DNA from: Conidiobolus incongruus B7586
Taxonomy: Eukaryota; Entomophthoromycota; Entomophthoromycetes; Entomophthorales; Conidiobolaceae
DNA length: 34,500 nucleotides
Reading direction: 5' to 3'
Assembly: GCA_000697335.1 (NCBI GenBank)
Contig: JNEM01008461.1
Location: forward strand, 1-34,500
Below, in pieces: positions 1-11,858 of this stretch. How positions within the stretch are numbered: position 1 is the stretch's first letter; each line of letters begins with the position of its first letter. The notes under the pieces are model-generated. The model made no database searches. It had not been told where the DNA came from and saw only the letters and a program-made list of their open reading frames with translations. The position numbers were made by a program, and so were the translations under genes.

Positions 1-149
1 TAAAAATTATTTTTTATTTTAAAAAGTTATTATATATATATATATATATAATTTAAAACTATATAATTTTTTATTTATTTTGTATATATATATTTATTTA
101 AATCTAATGATATATTTAAAAAATTTCTTATTTCTTCAAATCTAAGGTA
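1..149 (+). mobile_element. Right end of an AT-rich inverted-repeat element (second copy)
   Basis: These bases align, with small indels, to the last ~170 bases of the element inserted at 27090-28387. Both share an A/T block, a (TA)n run, a 'TTTTGTATATAT' stretch and a terminal segment ending in TCTAAGGTA here and TCTATAGTA there. Over the final 39 aligned bases, counted into the shared AATATATT that follows, I see 5 differences. The rest of this copy lies left of the window. The low complexity is a caution, but the order of the blocks and the common end point argue for homology. No coding potential is visible. Confidence 0.6.
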
Positions 150-1845
150 ATATATTTAAACTTCAATTATAATTGGTAAATATTTAGATTAAATATTAAA
201 TTTTTTATGAATTCAATGTTGTCAAATAAAGCAAATAAGTTACTTTTGCACTTTGACAAAAACAATATATTCATTTCAATGAGGAGTTTTTATTCAATCT
301 GAAACTAAACATTATTATTTTTTTATTTTCAAAATATAATATACAGCTTTTATAATATCAAATAAAATAAATAATAAAAAATATATCAATCTCTTTATAT
401 GCTTTTGGTATAAAAATATTTATCAATCTATTCTTTTTAAGGCTTAATGAATAGAACTGATTTCAATATTTTTAAAGCTAATATCATATTGTATATAATT
501 TTATTAATTTTAATATAAATTATTTTATCTAATTAGCTTATTAACTATATTTTTAATGAATTTTAAATATTTTAGTCGTTGTTATTAATTCAATATTAAA
601 TTATATTTAGTTAAATTAATTAATATATTGTACGTATAAATATAACTCATTGCAATTACTATGTTATTATTAATTAGTCAATATTAATAAACTATATTTA
701 TTAATAAAATAAGGATATAGTACATACCATTTATTATATCTATAATCATGGTAAAATTCAAATATATATAACATATTTAATTTTGAATTAAAGTTTCAAC
801 TTTCTGTGATAGTGGACATCTTTATTATTAAAATTGCTTTTTTCAAAATTTGAAATATAACCATTAACAAATTCAAACAATAATAAGCTCAGTATATAAA
901 TTAGCTTTAATATTATTAATTTAAAGATATTTCAAAGAATTTGAATATATGTAGAATTAGGATATTAATTAGTAAAAAGCATTAAACAGACAAGTTATTA
1001 TTGTCATTTATACTTTCAATATAATATTCAATAGTTAATTTTGAATGAATATTCTAAATTTAATAATTAGCAAAATTTTTAAGTTACGACAATATATATC
1101 TTTGAATAAGTTATTGAAAAAGAATGAATGTTAGTTTGACTATAATTCGTATTTAGTGTTAACATTATAAGCACAAGTCAAAAATGAATTGAAATGCTTA
1201 AAAATAATAATAGCATATCAATGGTGAATTTGACTAAATTTGTCCTGTTCTTGGCTATTAGATTATATTTATAAAATCAAAGTATTTTTGAATATATATT
1301 TCATCCCTTATTCAAAATACTTAAATTTGATTTTAATTCAAATCCGAATGTTAAAGCACTTAATCTTATCAAAGATAAATTTTAACTCGATGCTATATAT
1401 ATTCAAAGATTTATCAATTCAATATATTATCAAATTCATATCGCACTTAATCTAAATAATTATATTTTTTTAAAAGGATAATTGGTGCTGAAATTAATAT
1501 TGATATGAAAATTGTTTGAGTGAGATAAATTCATCTACATCTAAATCCCTATAATATATTGCTTTGTCACGTAACCTATCTTAAATTAGACTAGTGATTA
1601 TCTAACAAAATATCAATGTTTTTGTAAACTAATTTATCAATTTTAATAATCCCAAAATCATTTTTAGTGACAAATTTAATTAAAAACTGTGGATCAAAGG
1701 ATGAGTGAATTTCCCATAATTAGAATCAATTTTGAATCATATAAATGGATTAATTTAATATTTTCAGTAAATTTAACCTTGACAATTATTATCAGTTCAA
1801 TTTGATATTAAAAGCATAAATATATTAACTGGAATTCTTGGTTTA
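150..1845. other. Gene-free AT-rich stretch upstream of the Zn2Cys6 gene
   Basis: Very AT-rich DNA with stops in all frames. A 71-codon open frame at 1240-1455 consists of Ile/Leu/Phe/Tyr/Asn-rich residues expected by chance in such DNA. I see no TATA box of good quality next to the start at 1846 and no RNA gene. Confidence 0.5.
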
Positions 1846-3627
1846 ATGTTTGGCAGAATTGACTTGAAAAATGCCCATCCTCAGCCCTGTGACCTCTGTA
1901 AACTTAGAAAATTGAAATGTGACCGCAAGGATCCTCATTGTACAAGATGTTTAAAATTAAATTTACCCTGTTCCTATTCTAAAAAATGCAAACCTCATGA
2001 ACCACCAAAAAAGTTGAAAATACAGTTAGATAAAGCACAGTGGGACGTAACCCTTGGAAATAATTGGTACGATTTATCTAACGCGATATTAAATAATTAT
2101 GACTTTAAATTCTCCATGGTCAACTCGGGTTTATTGCCTTTACCGAAAGAAGCTATTTTGATGCTTTTGATCAACATCACTCCCAATAATTTTCATTTGA
2201 AATTGAATAAAAGTCAGTTAGTAAGAACCAGTCGATATGAAATTATAAGAAAATGGCTAATTACAGCGAATCAACAATCCTATAAAATCATCCAACCTAC
2301 TGTACATTTAGATATCAATTGTCAACTCAAATTCAATTTGCTCAACTTATACGAGCTATATATCTATCCCGACCAACCTTTCGTCCCTCCTGAATATTTG
2401 AAGCAGTTGATTCAATCCAATCCTAACGATCCCTGCAGGAATGCATTAATTTGTATGGTATTTCTAATGGGATGTGAGTTTTTGCCCACGAAGCTAGCTA
2501 TTCCCCCTCTACGGCTTTATCTAGTCCACCAATTACAGAAATACATGCCCCACGTATTTCAATGCCCAAGTTTAGTATCTATTCAAGCATTACTCTTATT
2601 GAGTATATATAGACGTCCGGTTTGCCATTCACTACCCCCAGGATTCCCGATTCCCACAGGTTATCATGGAGGAAGAATGTGCTTGAATCATGGATATCAC
2701 CTCATCAAATATAATCGTCATTTTACTGAACTCAAAGCACGTAGTTGGCTAGGCTTTAGCTGGGGAGATATGTTAAATAGTTTTATGGCTCTTCGACCAA
2801 CACTTTTACCTGAACCATTTAACTATTTTCACGATCCTATTTATTTAAAAACAGGTTCAAAATCTAATACCAACATTACAATATCCCCTGAGCATTTTGT
2901 CAACTCTATTATACCGATTTTCCAAGTATTTGACAGCATTATCGACTGCGTTGCTTCGCATCAAAATCTCCTACTCCCTTCTTCATTAAGGACGCCAAAT
3001 CAACTTATATTACCAACTAATGATCTCCTTAAGCAATCGAATTATAACGAATTCAAAACTAAAGTTCAAGCGATTGAAAGCGATATATTCAATTATTATC
3101 AATCAACGCTAAGACAGATCATCAATTCCACTCATTCTTCCCAAGGGTCCAAAAAAGCAAATGATCAAATTATTTCTCTTCTCAGCTCAAGCCAACAACA
3201 AGATTACCTAAGATTCACTTTACTTTTGTATTACTTGTATGTAGAGTTGACTATACTTAAACTTACTCCATGTACTGTACCTTCGGTTAACTTGGACCAG
3301 ATAAAAGAAACTCATGACCAACTAAATTTAAAACAATTGAGACAACTTCCTCAAACTTTAGCAGTTATTTTCCTAAGTAATTTTTGTGCTCAGTTATTTA
3401 TTAAAAACAGAAAAAATTTAATCAACCGAGGAGGTCAATTTCATTGGAACTTATTGATGCTAGTAGGATTTAATCTATTCGAATATAAAGATGATCCATT
3501 AGTCAGAGACAGAGAATGGGGAGAACGCTCGCAGTATTTCTTTAAAGAATTAAAAGAAATTTGTATTGAAGGAAGTAAGCGGTGGGATTTGGTTAAAGGA
3601 TTATTAGAAATTTTTAATAACCTTTAA
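1846..3627 (+). CDS. Zn2Cys6 (Gal4-type) fungal transcription factor
   Basis: A single uninterrupted frame of 593 residues. Residues 15-42 form a binuclear zinc cluster with cysteines at 15, 18, 25, 32, 35 and 42 (spacing C-X2-C-X6-C-X6-C-X2-C-X6-C), basic residues between Cys18 and Cys25 (KLRKLK), and the typical Pro before the last cysteine. The family binds DNA through this cluster and regulates transcription in the nucleus. A coiled-coil linker is not obvious. The long remainder (about 90-590) is helical and Leu-rich, as in the middle regulatory regions of these factors, but I cannot name a subfamily or target genes. The start is the first ATG of the frame and leaves only 14 residues before the zinc cluster, which is normal. 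The lack of introns contrasts with the intron-rich neighbours EMC1 and CSTF1. Confidence 0.93.
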   Translation: MFGRIDLKNAHPQPCDLCKLRKLKCDRKDPHCTRCLKLNLPCSYSKKCKPHEPPKKLKIQLDKAQWDVTLGNNWYDLSNAILNNYDFKFSMVNSGLLPLPKEAILMLLINITPNNFHLKLNKSQLVRTSRYEIIRKWLITANQQSYKIIQPTVHLDINCQLKFNLLNLYELYIYPDQPFVPPEYLKQLIQSNPNDPCRNALICMVFLMGCEFLPTKLAIPPLRLYLVHQLQKYMPHVFQCPSLVSIQALLLLSIYRRPVCHSLPPGFPIPTGYHGGRMCLNHGYHLIKYNRHFTELKARSWLGFSWGDMLNSFMALRPTLLPEPFNYFHDPIYLKTGSKSNTNITISPEHFVNSIIPIFQVFDSIIDCVASHQNLLLPSSLRTPNQLILPTNDLLKQSNYNEFKTKVQAIESDIFNYYQSTLRQIINSTHSSQGSKKANDQIISLLSSSQQQDYLRFTLLLYYLYVELTILKLTPCTVPSVNLDQIKETHDQLNLKQLRQLPQTLAVIFLSNFCAQLFIKNRKNLINRGGQFHWNLLMLVGFNLFEYKDDPLVRDREWGERSQYFFKELKEICIEGSKRWDLVKGLLEIFNNL

Positions 3628-4247
3628 ATTTTGTAAATAATAATTATAATATAATTACATTTAATATATGATTAATTCAATTTTGAACTCATTAAATGTA
3701 AAATGTAGAATAAACACAATTTTCTGATTGAAATATTTTAAATATTTTTGATTCTTGATGTCTCAATATATATATTGAATTCAGTTTTAATAATATATTT
3801 TATACAAAATCACTTAGATGAATGTTACTAATACTTTACATTTTAAATATAAAGGATCCAATTATATTATTCAAAAATGTAGTTAATTTTCCTGATATTT
3901 ACAAACAATAGTCATCTATCAAAAACTATATTTTTCCATACAGGCAGTCTCATCATTAAATTGATGACCCATAAAATTTTCAATAAATAAACAATATGTA
4001 AATTTAAATGATTATGTCACAAAATATTTATTCCAAATTACTATATATTGGATTAACAATATTGAATATTCAACTCGAAACTCTAAAATATTTATCAATA
4101 CTTTCTATTGTAACTATAAATTAATATTAGCTAAATTTCACAAATTTGATATTAATTTAATAATTTATTCATAATTAAATTCCTAATCAAATCTTCAATA
4201 TTCAAAAGATTAATTATTGAATTTGATCAGTTTATTAAAATTCATTC
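3628..4247. other. Spacer between the Zn2Cys6 gene and EMC1
   Basis: About 620 bases of AT-rich DNA holding the 3' flank of one gene and the promoter of the next. I see no open frame, RNA gene or repeat that I can support. Confidence 0.5.
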
Positions 4248-7200
4248 ATGCTAGAAAGAGTGTTATTGGCACTGTACCTAATTCCTTGGTACGCATGTAC
4301 CCATCTCTATCAAGATCAAGTTGGAAGATTTGATTGGCATAAGAAATATATAGGAACACCCACATCTCTTCATTCTATAAGTACTAATAATGAATCATTG
4401 CTTCAAACTGATTTGAATTATATAAGTTTAATCAGTTCAAAGAACTCAAGCATAATTTGGCGCTTTGAAGCTCAACCTGAAGAAACTATTATTGGAATTG
4501 AAGAAGGTAATCAAATATTTTTAACTTCGGCTCAAAAATCACGCTCTCATTTATACGCTTACTGCTTGAAAACTGGGGATTTATTATGGGAACAAACTAC
4601 TCCTTTGACATCCGGAACCTTATCTGTCCACCTTGATTACCCTACAATTTATCATACCCAAAATCATCAAACATTAAGCAAAGGCAGTATCACTGGAACT
4701 AAATGGAACTGGATTTATAATTTAAATCAAGATCAAGGGTTGATCCTTCAAACTGTACAAGTCAACCAAGGAGACGATAGCATTGTGTTATTATTCACCC
4801 AATTGGAAAATGAGTTACAATTTTACAGTATCAGTGATAAAGGCGATCAATATGTTATTTCGAATTCTAATACGTTATTCAAGTTCAAAGATCAAAACCA
4901 TGTTGAAAGTTGTGTTTATTATGACCCCAAAGATGATATAGACATTTTGATTTTTAAAAATTCTAACGAAATACTTTTAACACTGCTTAATACCCAAACA
5001 CCAAAATCCATTGTATTGGACCATAATGAAGATTTATCTTTATTCCGTTTATCATGCTCTAATTTTTACTCAAAAAATTCTTCAAGGAAATTGATGGAAA
5101 ATATATTATTGTCGAAAGAGTCATCTGATGGAAACATCCAATTGGCTACTCTAGATTTGGACTATCATAATCACAAGCTTCAAATCAAGAATCAGCTCTC
5201 TGTAAGTTCCCAGTCAAGCTTTATTATTGAAAAAGGAGCTATTATCACGCCACCCAATGATTTCTCTATCTCTTTTCAAAGCTATGGAAACATAGAAAAG
5301 GTATATTTTAATACGTTAGAAATCACAGTTAATTAAATTTCAATCTCTACTACAATAGATAATCCCAGTTACAAGTGAGAAGATGCTCGCAATTACTAAA
5401 GATGGAAGTTTCCACATGATTTCCAAATCATCTAATTATGACTGGGCAATTGATTGGTCTAGAGATGAATCACTATCTAAGACTCAAGAGACTATCTTTT
5501 TAGAATTTCCTATTCAGACCAACATATTAGTAAATTCAGAAAATATTATCACAGGTTTGTTTTAAACTTTATATATTTAATTTAATCTTATCAGCTTTAT
5601 AGATACCCAGAATGCTCTCTCATCTTTTACCACATATTCTCATCGTTTAAAATGGCACTATAGACAATTTAAAGTAATTCTAATCTCTTTATTATTTTGA
5701 ATATCTATTTATTTTATATTAGAAAGCTATATTCTCTTTCCTAGCATCGCCTATAAACACAATCATCAACTTTCACCCCAACCTATTGATTTCAGGAACC
5801 CAAAAATTGCTAGTGTTCGTTAATAACGATGGAAAAATCACCGCTTTGAATAGTCAAAACGAAGGAGAAAAGGTGTGGGATCGATTCTTGAATTTATCTG
5901 GTAAACTTACAAAACTTGTGTCTGCTCATGTTTTATGTTTTCCAATATCTTCGAGAAATACTCTAAGTCATTCAGGTGCTCCTATTTTAGTCCTAAGATA
6001 TGCTTCAGAGGTACCTTTAACCAAAGCTGATATTTTAATTATTATTTAATATGCTTAATTTATAGGATGGTAGACATCAATTGCATATCCTTGATGGATG
6101 GACTGGAGAATTAATTAATGGTCAACATCCTCATCTTCTTCCTCCTTCTGACTTGTCAATTGTCGATATCAAATACTTACCCTATCACCATCCCAAGTAT
6201 CATTGTAGACTTTTGGGTATGATAGACTCCAGTTCTAATGTCCATATATATCCATCAATTTCAAACCAAAGCATTAAAGAGCTTCTAAATTCTGATATAA
6301 ACCATCAACTTTACTACACTAAAATTGGAGACACTTCGCTTAATGGATACAAATTATCTTGGGATCATGATTCTAGTGTAAATTTATTGAATAGCTAACT
6401 TGAACTCCTATAATTAAATCGCTTTATAGAGCTTAACTAGCAAATCCTTATGGGAAATTAATCTTCCTAAGGGTTTTAAAATTTACAAATCAGAAATCAA
6501 TTCTGGAATTGGTAATTGCATAATTAAAATTATTTACCAATTAATTAATATTAAACTTATAACAGATCAAATGGCTAGTCCCGGAAAAACAGTTGGTGAT
6601 CGCTCAGTACTCTACAAATATCTAAATCCTAATCTTATATCCGTCATGATTCAGCCTATTAATGGAACTGGAATGAATTTGATGCTAATCGATTCAGTTG
6701 ATGGATCAACCATTTATCAAACTTCTCACCAAGATGCTGAATTAACGAATCCCTATTCTGCTCACCAAGTTTTATATGAAAATATACTAATTTACTCTTA
6801 TAACTCTAAACACGAAGTAAAATTTGTGATTTCTGAATTATATGAACCAAATAACAAGCCCAATTATATTATTTCATCAATCAATCGCCAAAATCCCAAG
6901 ATTTTGACATCTGCATTTACATTTTCTCATTCCATTACATCAATGGGATTCACTATGACCAATATGGGAATTACTAGTAAAGAAATCTTAGGTAAATCTT
7001 TCATTGGCACTATTATTCATATATTTATCTAACATTTGCATTAGTGTCTTTGGCTTCAAATCAAATTCAGGCTATTCCAAAGTTTAAACTAGATCCAAGA
7101 AGACCTATCGAAAAAATATCTACATATGATCAAGAAGAAGGATTAACTGTTTATAATCCAGCCTTGCCAGTTTTAGGAAAATCGCTGATTTCTTATTATC

Positions 7201-7548
7201 TAGATGTAAATAATTTATTTATAAATTGAACTTGATTGCTTATAATGTATATAGGTCGCTAATATTCGTAAAATTCAATCATACCCTAGCGAATATGAAT
7301 CAACAACTTTAATCCTAGCAAATGGACAAGATATTTATTTCACTCTCAGACATCCTTCTAATTTATTTGATGTATTAAGTGAAGACTTTTCTAAAATTTC
7401 TTTAATTGTCACTCTACTCGGATTAATTGCAGGAATTATTATGGTCAAACCTCTGGTAAACATTTCATTTACTAAAATGTATTCGATTATTAATTCTGTT
7501 CAATTTCCTTAGATCAAATCAAAGGTCCTTAAAGAGAGATGGGTTTAA
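4248..7548 (+). CDS. EMC1: EMC1, ER membrane protein complex subunit 1 (10 exons)
   Basis: The EMC inserts tail-anchored and multi-pass proteins into the ER membrane, and EMC1 is its large lumenal subunit. Exons: 4248-5300, 5359-5554, 5603-5673, 5723-6010, 6066-6377, 6430-6511, 6566-6991, 7045-7205, 7255-7455, 7513-7548. All introns are GT-AG and frames join cleanly to 941 residues (human about 993, yeast 760). The N-terminus has a signal peptide (LLALYLIPWYACTHLY) followed by DQVGRFDW, the conserved start of the mature protein. A PQQ-like propeller follows, with blades such as KTGDLLWEQ and NEGEKVWDR. The C-terminal EMC1 (DUF1620) domain shows GDRSVLYKYLNPN and KFKLDPRRP. A single TM helix lies at about residues 911-927, with a short cytosolic tail ending in KERW. 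No key part is missing. Confidence 0.95.
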
Positions 7549-9091
7549 TTTAATATTCAGAATAAATAATTCATATTTAGAAAATCAATTAATCATTGAT
7601 TGCAAAATATTATCAACAAATTATTATATGAATTTAGCAATTTAATTTCATTATAATAATCTCTTTAAACGCAGCATAGGTAGGTTTTTATGGAGCTCAG
7701 GCGAAAATTATACTCAAAATGTTTGTTGTATTCAAATATTAGATTATTATTTTATTAACGATTGACTAACAATATATCCCAGGATAGTTGAATGATAAGG
7801 ATAAATTCAATACTTTATGGTAAATAATATCAATATGGAATTCTCACCGATTAAATTGTTGAGCATTCTTTGCTTTTTTGAGCAAAATACAGATTAAGAC
7901 AAATAGAGTTGTTACGAAATTATGGAATTGATTAATGTTAGGTTAGTAAATTTTTGGGCATTACTTGCCCATTTTAAATATCAAAATGGTGATATCATGA
8001 TTAAATATTAGCTATCATTATTAAAATTTAATTACAACAAAATAACTATGAAATTAAATATATTGTTTTGGTAAAAATGGCTAACTCAAAATCAACTTTT
8101 GTATATCTTATACTAATAAATATTTTCAATCACAATATACTCATCCAATGCATTTTTAACTTATTTCTCTGAATCTTAAATACTATCAAAGATAAAAAAT
8201 GTTTCTTTGTATTGAAAATATGTAATGTATTATTTATCCTTGTATTTATAATATTTCAAATCATTCTGTCAGATTTAAAATGGCACTACATTATTGATAA
8301 CTTTAAAAATGAAATTATAAAGAATTTACATTCGGAAAATTCTACCATGAATGTATTTTAATCAACTAATTCATATACGAATTAATATTAACCTTCTTTT
8401 CAATTGCGATTCTATTATGGATCCAACTGTTTAAGATATTTTTAATAAAAGATACTAATTTATCAATTAATAACCATAAAAAGGATTAAAAGTGCTCATT
8501 TTAAGAAGTCAAAGAAAATTTTTATATATCAAATGACTTTGAAAATAATTTGACTATATTTATTGAAAAAATTGATTATTAAACATTGATTCAGTGTACA
8601 TATATTTAGAAAAAACCCATAACTCATCAACTTTAATTAATATGTATAAATTCAATTAAATGAGTTGGAATTATTGATAAAAAATCATTTTTAAAATAGA
8701 AAAATTAATATTCATTAAATAAATATATAATTATTTGGTAAGTTAAATATTGATGAATCATCAATTATATCACCTTTTCTCCCATTTTTTATATTTGATT
8801 CTTCAACACTAATACTTTTTTAAACAAATATAAATTTTATAATAAAATTTTGAGTTAAATATATTAAATAATATTACCATTTTAATTATAACATTTAATA
8901 TATAGTGAAACATGCATGAACAGGATCAATAATATTATTTGACCCAAATATAATTTGCTGATTTTCATCAACGTTCTACCAAATATTCTTTAACTAATTT
9001 AATCAAAATTATTCTCTATCTACTTTTATCATATATTCGATTTTTCTAATAATTAACAATTTAATAATCAATTTAAGTAGAAATTTGAATA
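7549..9091. other. Spacer between EMC1 and CSTF1
   Basis: About 1.5 kb of AT-rich DNA. I see no coding frame with recognisable content, RNA gene, or clear repeat in it. Confidence 0.5.
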
Positions 9092-11026
9092 ATGACTGCT
9101 GAAGAGCTTGTACCCAAAGCAAAGATGCTATCTTTGATTGTTAGGTAAAAGTAATAATAACTCAATTTTAGACAAAATATTCTTATCCATCATATTTCAA
9201 TAGTCAATTAGCATCTTATGGTTATGCCAATTTAGCCAAAGCTGTTGCTGAGCATACTAACACTGAAGTATCAGCTGCCTTAGACCCATCCAATCTTTTA
9301 GTTGAATACTGTTTCAAAGGAATGAAATGTAATTTTATATTTTGCACATTATTACTCTTATAATTAATTTTTATCTAAAGCTGGTGATAATGATAAAACA
9401 ACTGAAATCGATACATCCAGTAATGATGAAACTCAAGAGCAATTACCTGATACCTCAAAAGAAGAAACAGATACAAAGACTAAAGTTACCAGCGTTTTAG
9501 ACTGGGACACTGCAGATTTTCATGGTAATGTAAAAAACCATCGTATCAACTATGACATGTTGCTCATGTAGATTAATATTAGCGCCCATTCATTTTCCAA
9601 ATTACACGACCCCATACATCACTATACATCAGGCTGCCTGTCGCACTGCAGCATATAGCTGGGATGGTATATTAATTATAAGTCACCTTAAAATAAGCTT
9701 TTTCACATAGGAGTTATATAGGTAAATTTATTGCTACTGGATCCATGGATTCTACTTCCAAGTTATTTGACGCCTCAAAAATTGATGTCCATTCAGAAAA
9801 CCCAGAAGATAAACCAGTTATTAGAACACTTTATGATCATAGCGAAGTAAGTTTAATTAATATCATTGATATAACTTAACTGATCAATATCCTAGCCCGT
9901 CAATGGTCTTTCATTCCATCCCAATGGTTTGGTATTAGCTTCATGCTCAGATGACCTTTCAACCAAGCTCTATGACATTTCCAAACCTAGTGTTAGGAGA
10001 TCCTTTCGCTATTTCCAAGTAATAAAGCCTTTATAAATGATCATATAGCATTTTACTAAATTCACTTATGTAGGATGCATTCAAAGTTAACTCAATTTGC
10101 TTTCACCCTTCTGGAGATTATCTTGCTTCAGGTATATCTTTTTCGAACATGATTGGACTTATATTAATCATTTTTAGGTACCGATCATACTAATGTAAGA
10201 GTATACGATGTTAGAACTTTCCAATGCTATACACCTGGTAAACCTGATAAATTTCATGTTGGAGCGATCAATTCTGTAATCCAAATGAACTCTATGGATA
10301 AATACATTTATTAAGCCAATTTATTTTAGGTCCGATTTTCTAAACAAGGAAATATTATCACATCTGCATCTATGGATGGAAGTGTAAAAATATGGGATGG
10401 AGTCTCTGGTGATTGTATTCGTACTTTTGAAAATGCACATAAAGGAGCTGCTGTTATTTCTTGTGAATTAACAGCGAATAATAAATATATTTTAACTTCG
10501 GGTTTGGATTCTATTGTAAGACTTTGGGAACTTAGTAGTGGTAATTATAGTTTTTAATCAATATCAATCGAATAATTTAATATATCTTTATTTAGGGCGC
10601 TTGTTACAATCTTATCAAGGAGCTGTTCAATATGTAAATCATTTATTTATTGTATTTTATAATTTTATTAATATTTGTTGTTTTAGAAATTTTCTTGTAA
10701 TGCAGTCTTGAGTTATGATGAGAAATTTGTATTCAGTGGTGATGAAAGTTCATCAACTGTAGTTTGCTGGAATGCATTAACGGGTCAATTAGTCAATAAA
10801 TTAAGTGGTAGGTAAACCTCTATAGTTTTTACTTTATTCTAATATCATTTCTATTATAGGTCATACTGCTCCTGTTCGTTATATTGCTACTAGTCCAATT
10901 GGTACAGGTTTCGTTAGCTGCAGGTAATTTATAACTATTTTAATTTTAATATTTTTACCAATTATTCGCTATAATTTTAGTGAGGATTCCCGCGCAAGAT
11001 TCTGGGTAGCGGCTAAAACTAATTAA
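9092..11026 (+). CDS. CSTF1: CstF-50 / CSTF1, cleavage stimulation factor subunit 1 (13 exons)
   Basis: CstF-50 is the WD40 subunit of the cleavage stimulation factor that acts in pre-mRNA 3'-end cleavage. Exons: 9092-9144, 9204-9328, 9381-9524, 9583-9666, 9722-9846, 9896-10018, 10074-10131, 10178-10275, 10330-10540, 10596-10633, 10687-10807, 10860-10923, 10981-11026. They join in frame to 429 residues (human 431). The N-terminal dimerisation helix reads LSLIVSQLASYGYANLA, matching the human LIISQLLYDGY region. An acidic linker follows, then WD repeats: VIRTLYDHSE, SFHPNG, FHPSGDYLASGT, KIWDGVSGDCI, SGLDSIVRLWE, and a C-terminus with SEDSRARFW. In introns 1 and 4 an earlier AG (near 9170 and 9710) would lead to a quick stop, so I chose the later acceptors, which restore homology. 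It is the most intron-dense gene here. Confidence 0.95.
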
Positions 11027-11836
11027 CATTAATAATGCTAATAAATAATGAATTAAATGAATTTATGTCGCTAATATAATTTCAGTTTTATACCATAGTA
11101 TTGAACTATTATTAGTTGATATTTCATAATATTTTCAAAATTTACAATAGTTAATTGGACTATATCTGATTGTTTAATTTCGATTTAAAATATTGGTATT
11201 TTTTTGGTATTAACTAGAAATAATAGATAGACTGAACTTGGCTATTAATAATTCAGTTCAATATAACTATTAAAACTAATTTGCAACATTAATATTTATT
11301 TTTCAAATAATACAGCTATATTATTTGATAAAAGATTGTTAAATAAAAAATGAAACTTAATTAATATGAATATTTTTGTTATTATAACTTGATAAAATAT
11401 ATCTGCAAATTGATCATACTAGAGTAATGATATTCAGAAAATTATATTAAGTTACAGTATTATAATACCATCTATATATTTATTAAAAAATTTAATACCA
11501 CTTTTCAATGAAAATTTATATTTTATGCAAATTATATTGCAATAATTTGATTTATATATTACATATTATATTAGACTATTTATAATTCATTCTATAAAAT
11601 TATTTTTGCATTATTTTTTTAGTGTTGCATAATTTGATATATAAAATGTGTTTTAATAAGTTTAAGTTGACTAATAACCAAGAATTTTCAATATTTTGCT
11701 ATTAAATGTTAAGGTAATTCTCTCCTATTGTATTTCAATATAAGAGACTTCAAATTTTTACCATTGTCTTTATTTTAGTGAAATATCAATCTTATCAAGT
11801 TTATCAGAGATAAACCTCAAGTCATTTATCTATTTA

Positions 11837-11858
11837 TAATAATAATAATAATAATAAT
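11837..11858. repeat. (AAT)n microsatellite
   Basis: About seven tandem AAT units in non-coding DNA. Confidence 0.85.

Noticed and set aside
1240-1455. 71-codon open frame in the left spacer
   Set aside because: Composition is what AT-rich DNA gives by chance (Ile, Leu, Tyr, Phe, Asn, Lys), with no domain, no promoter and no homologue that I recognise.
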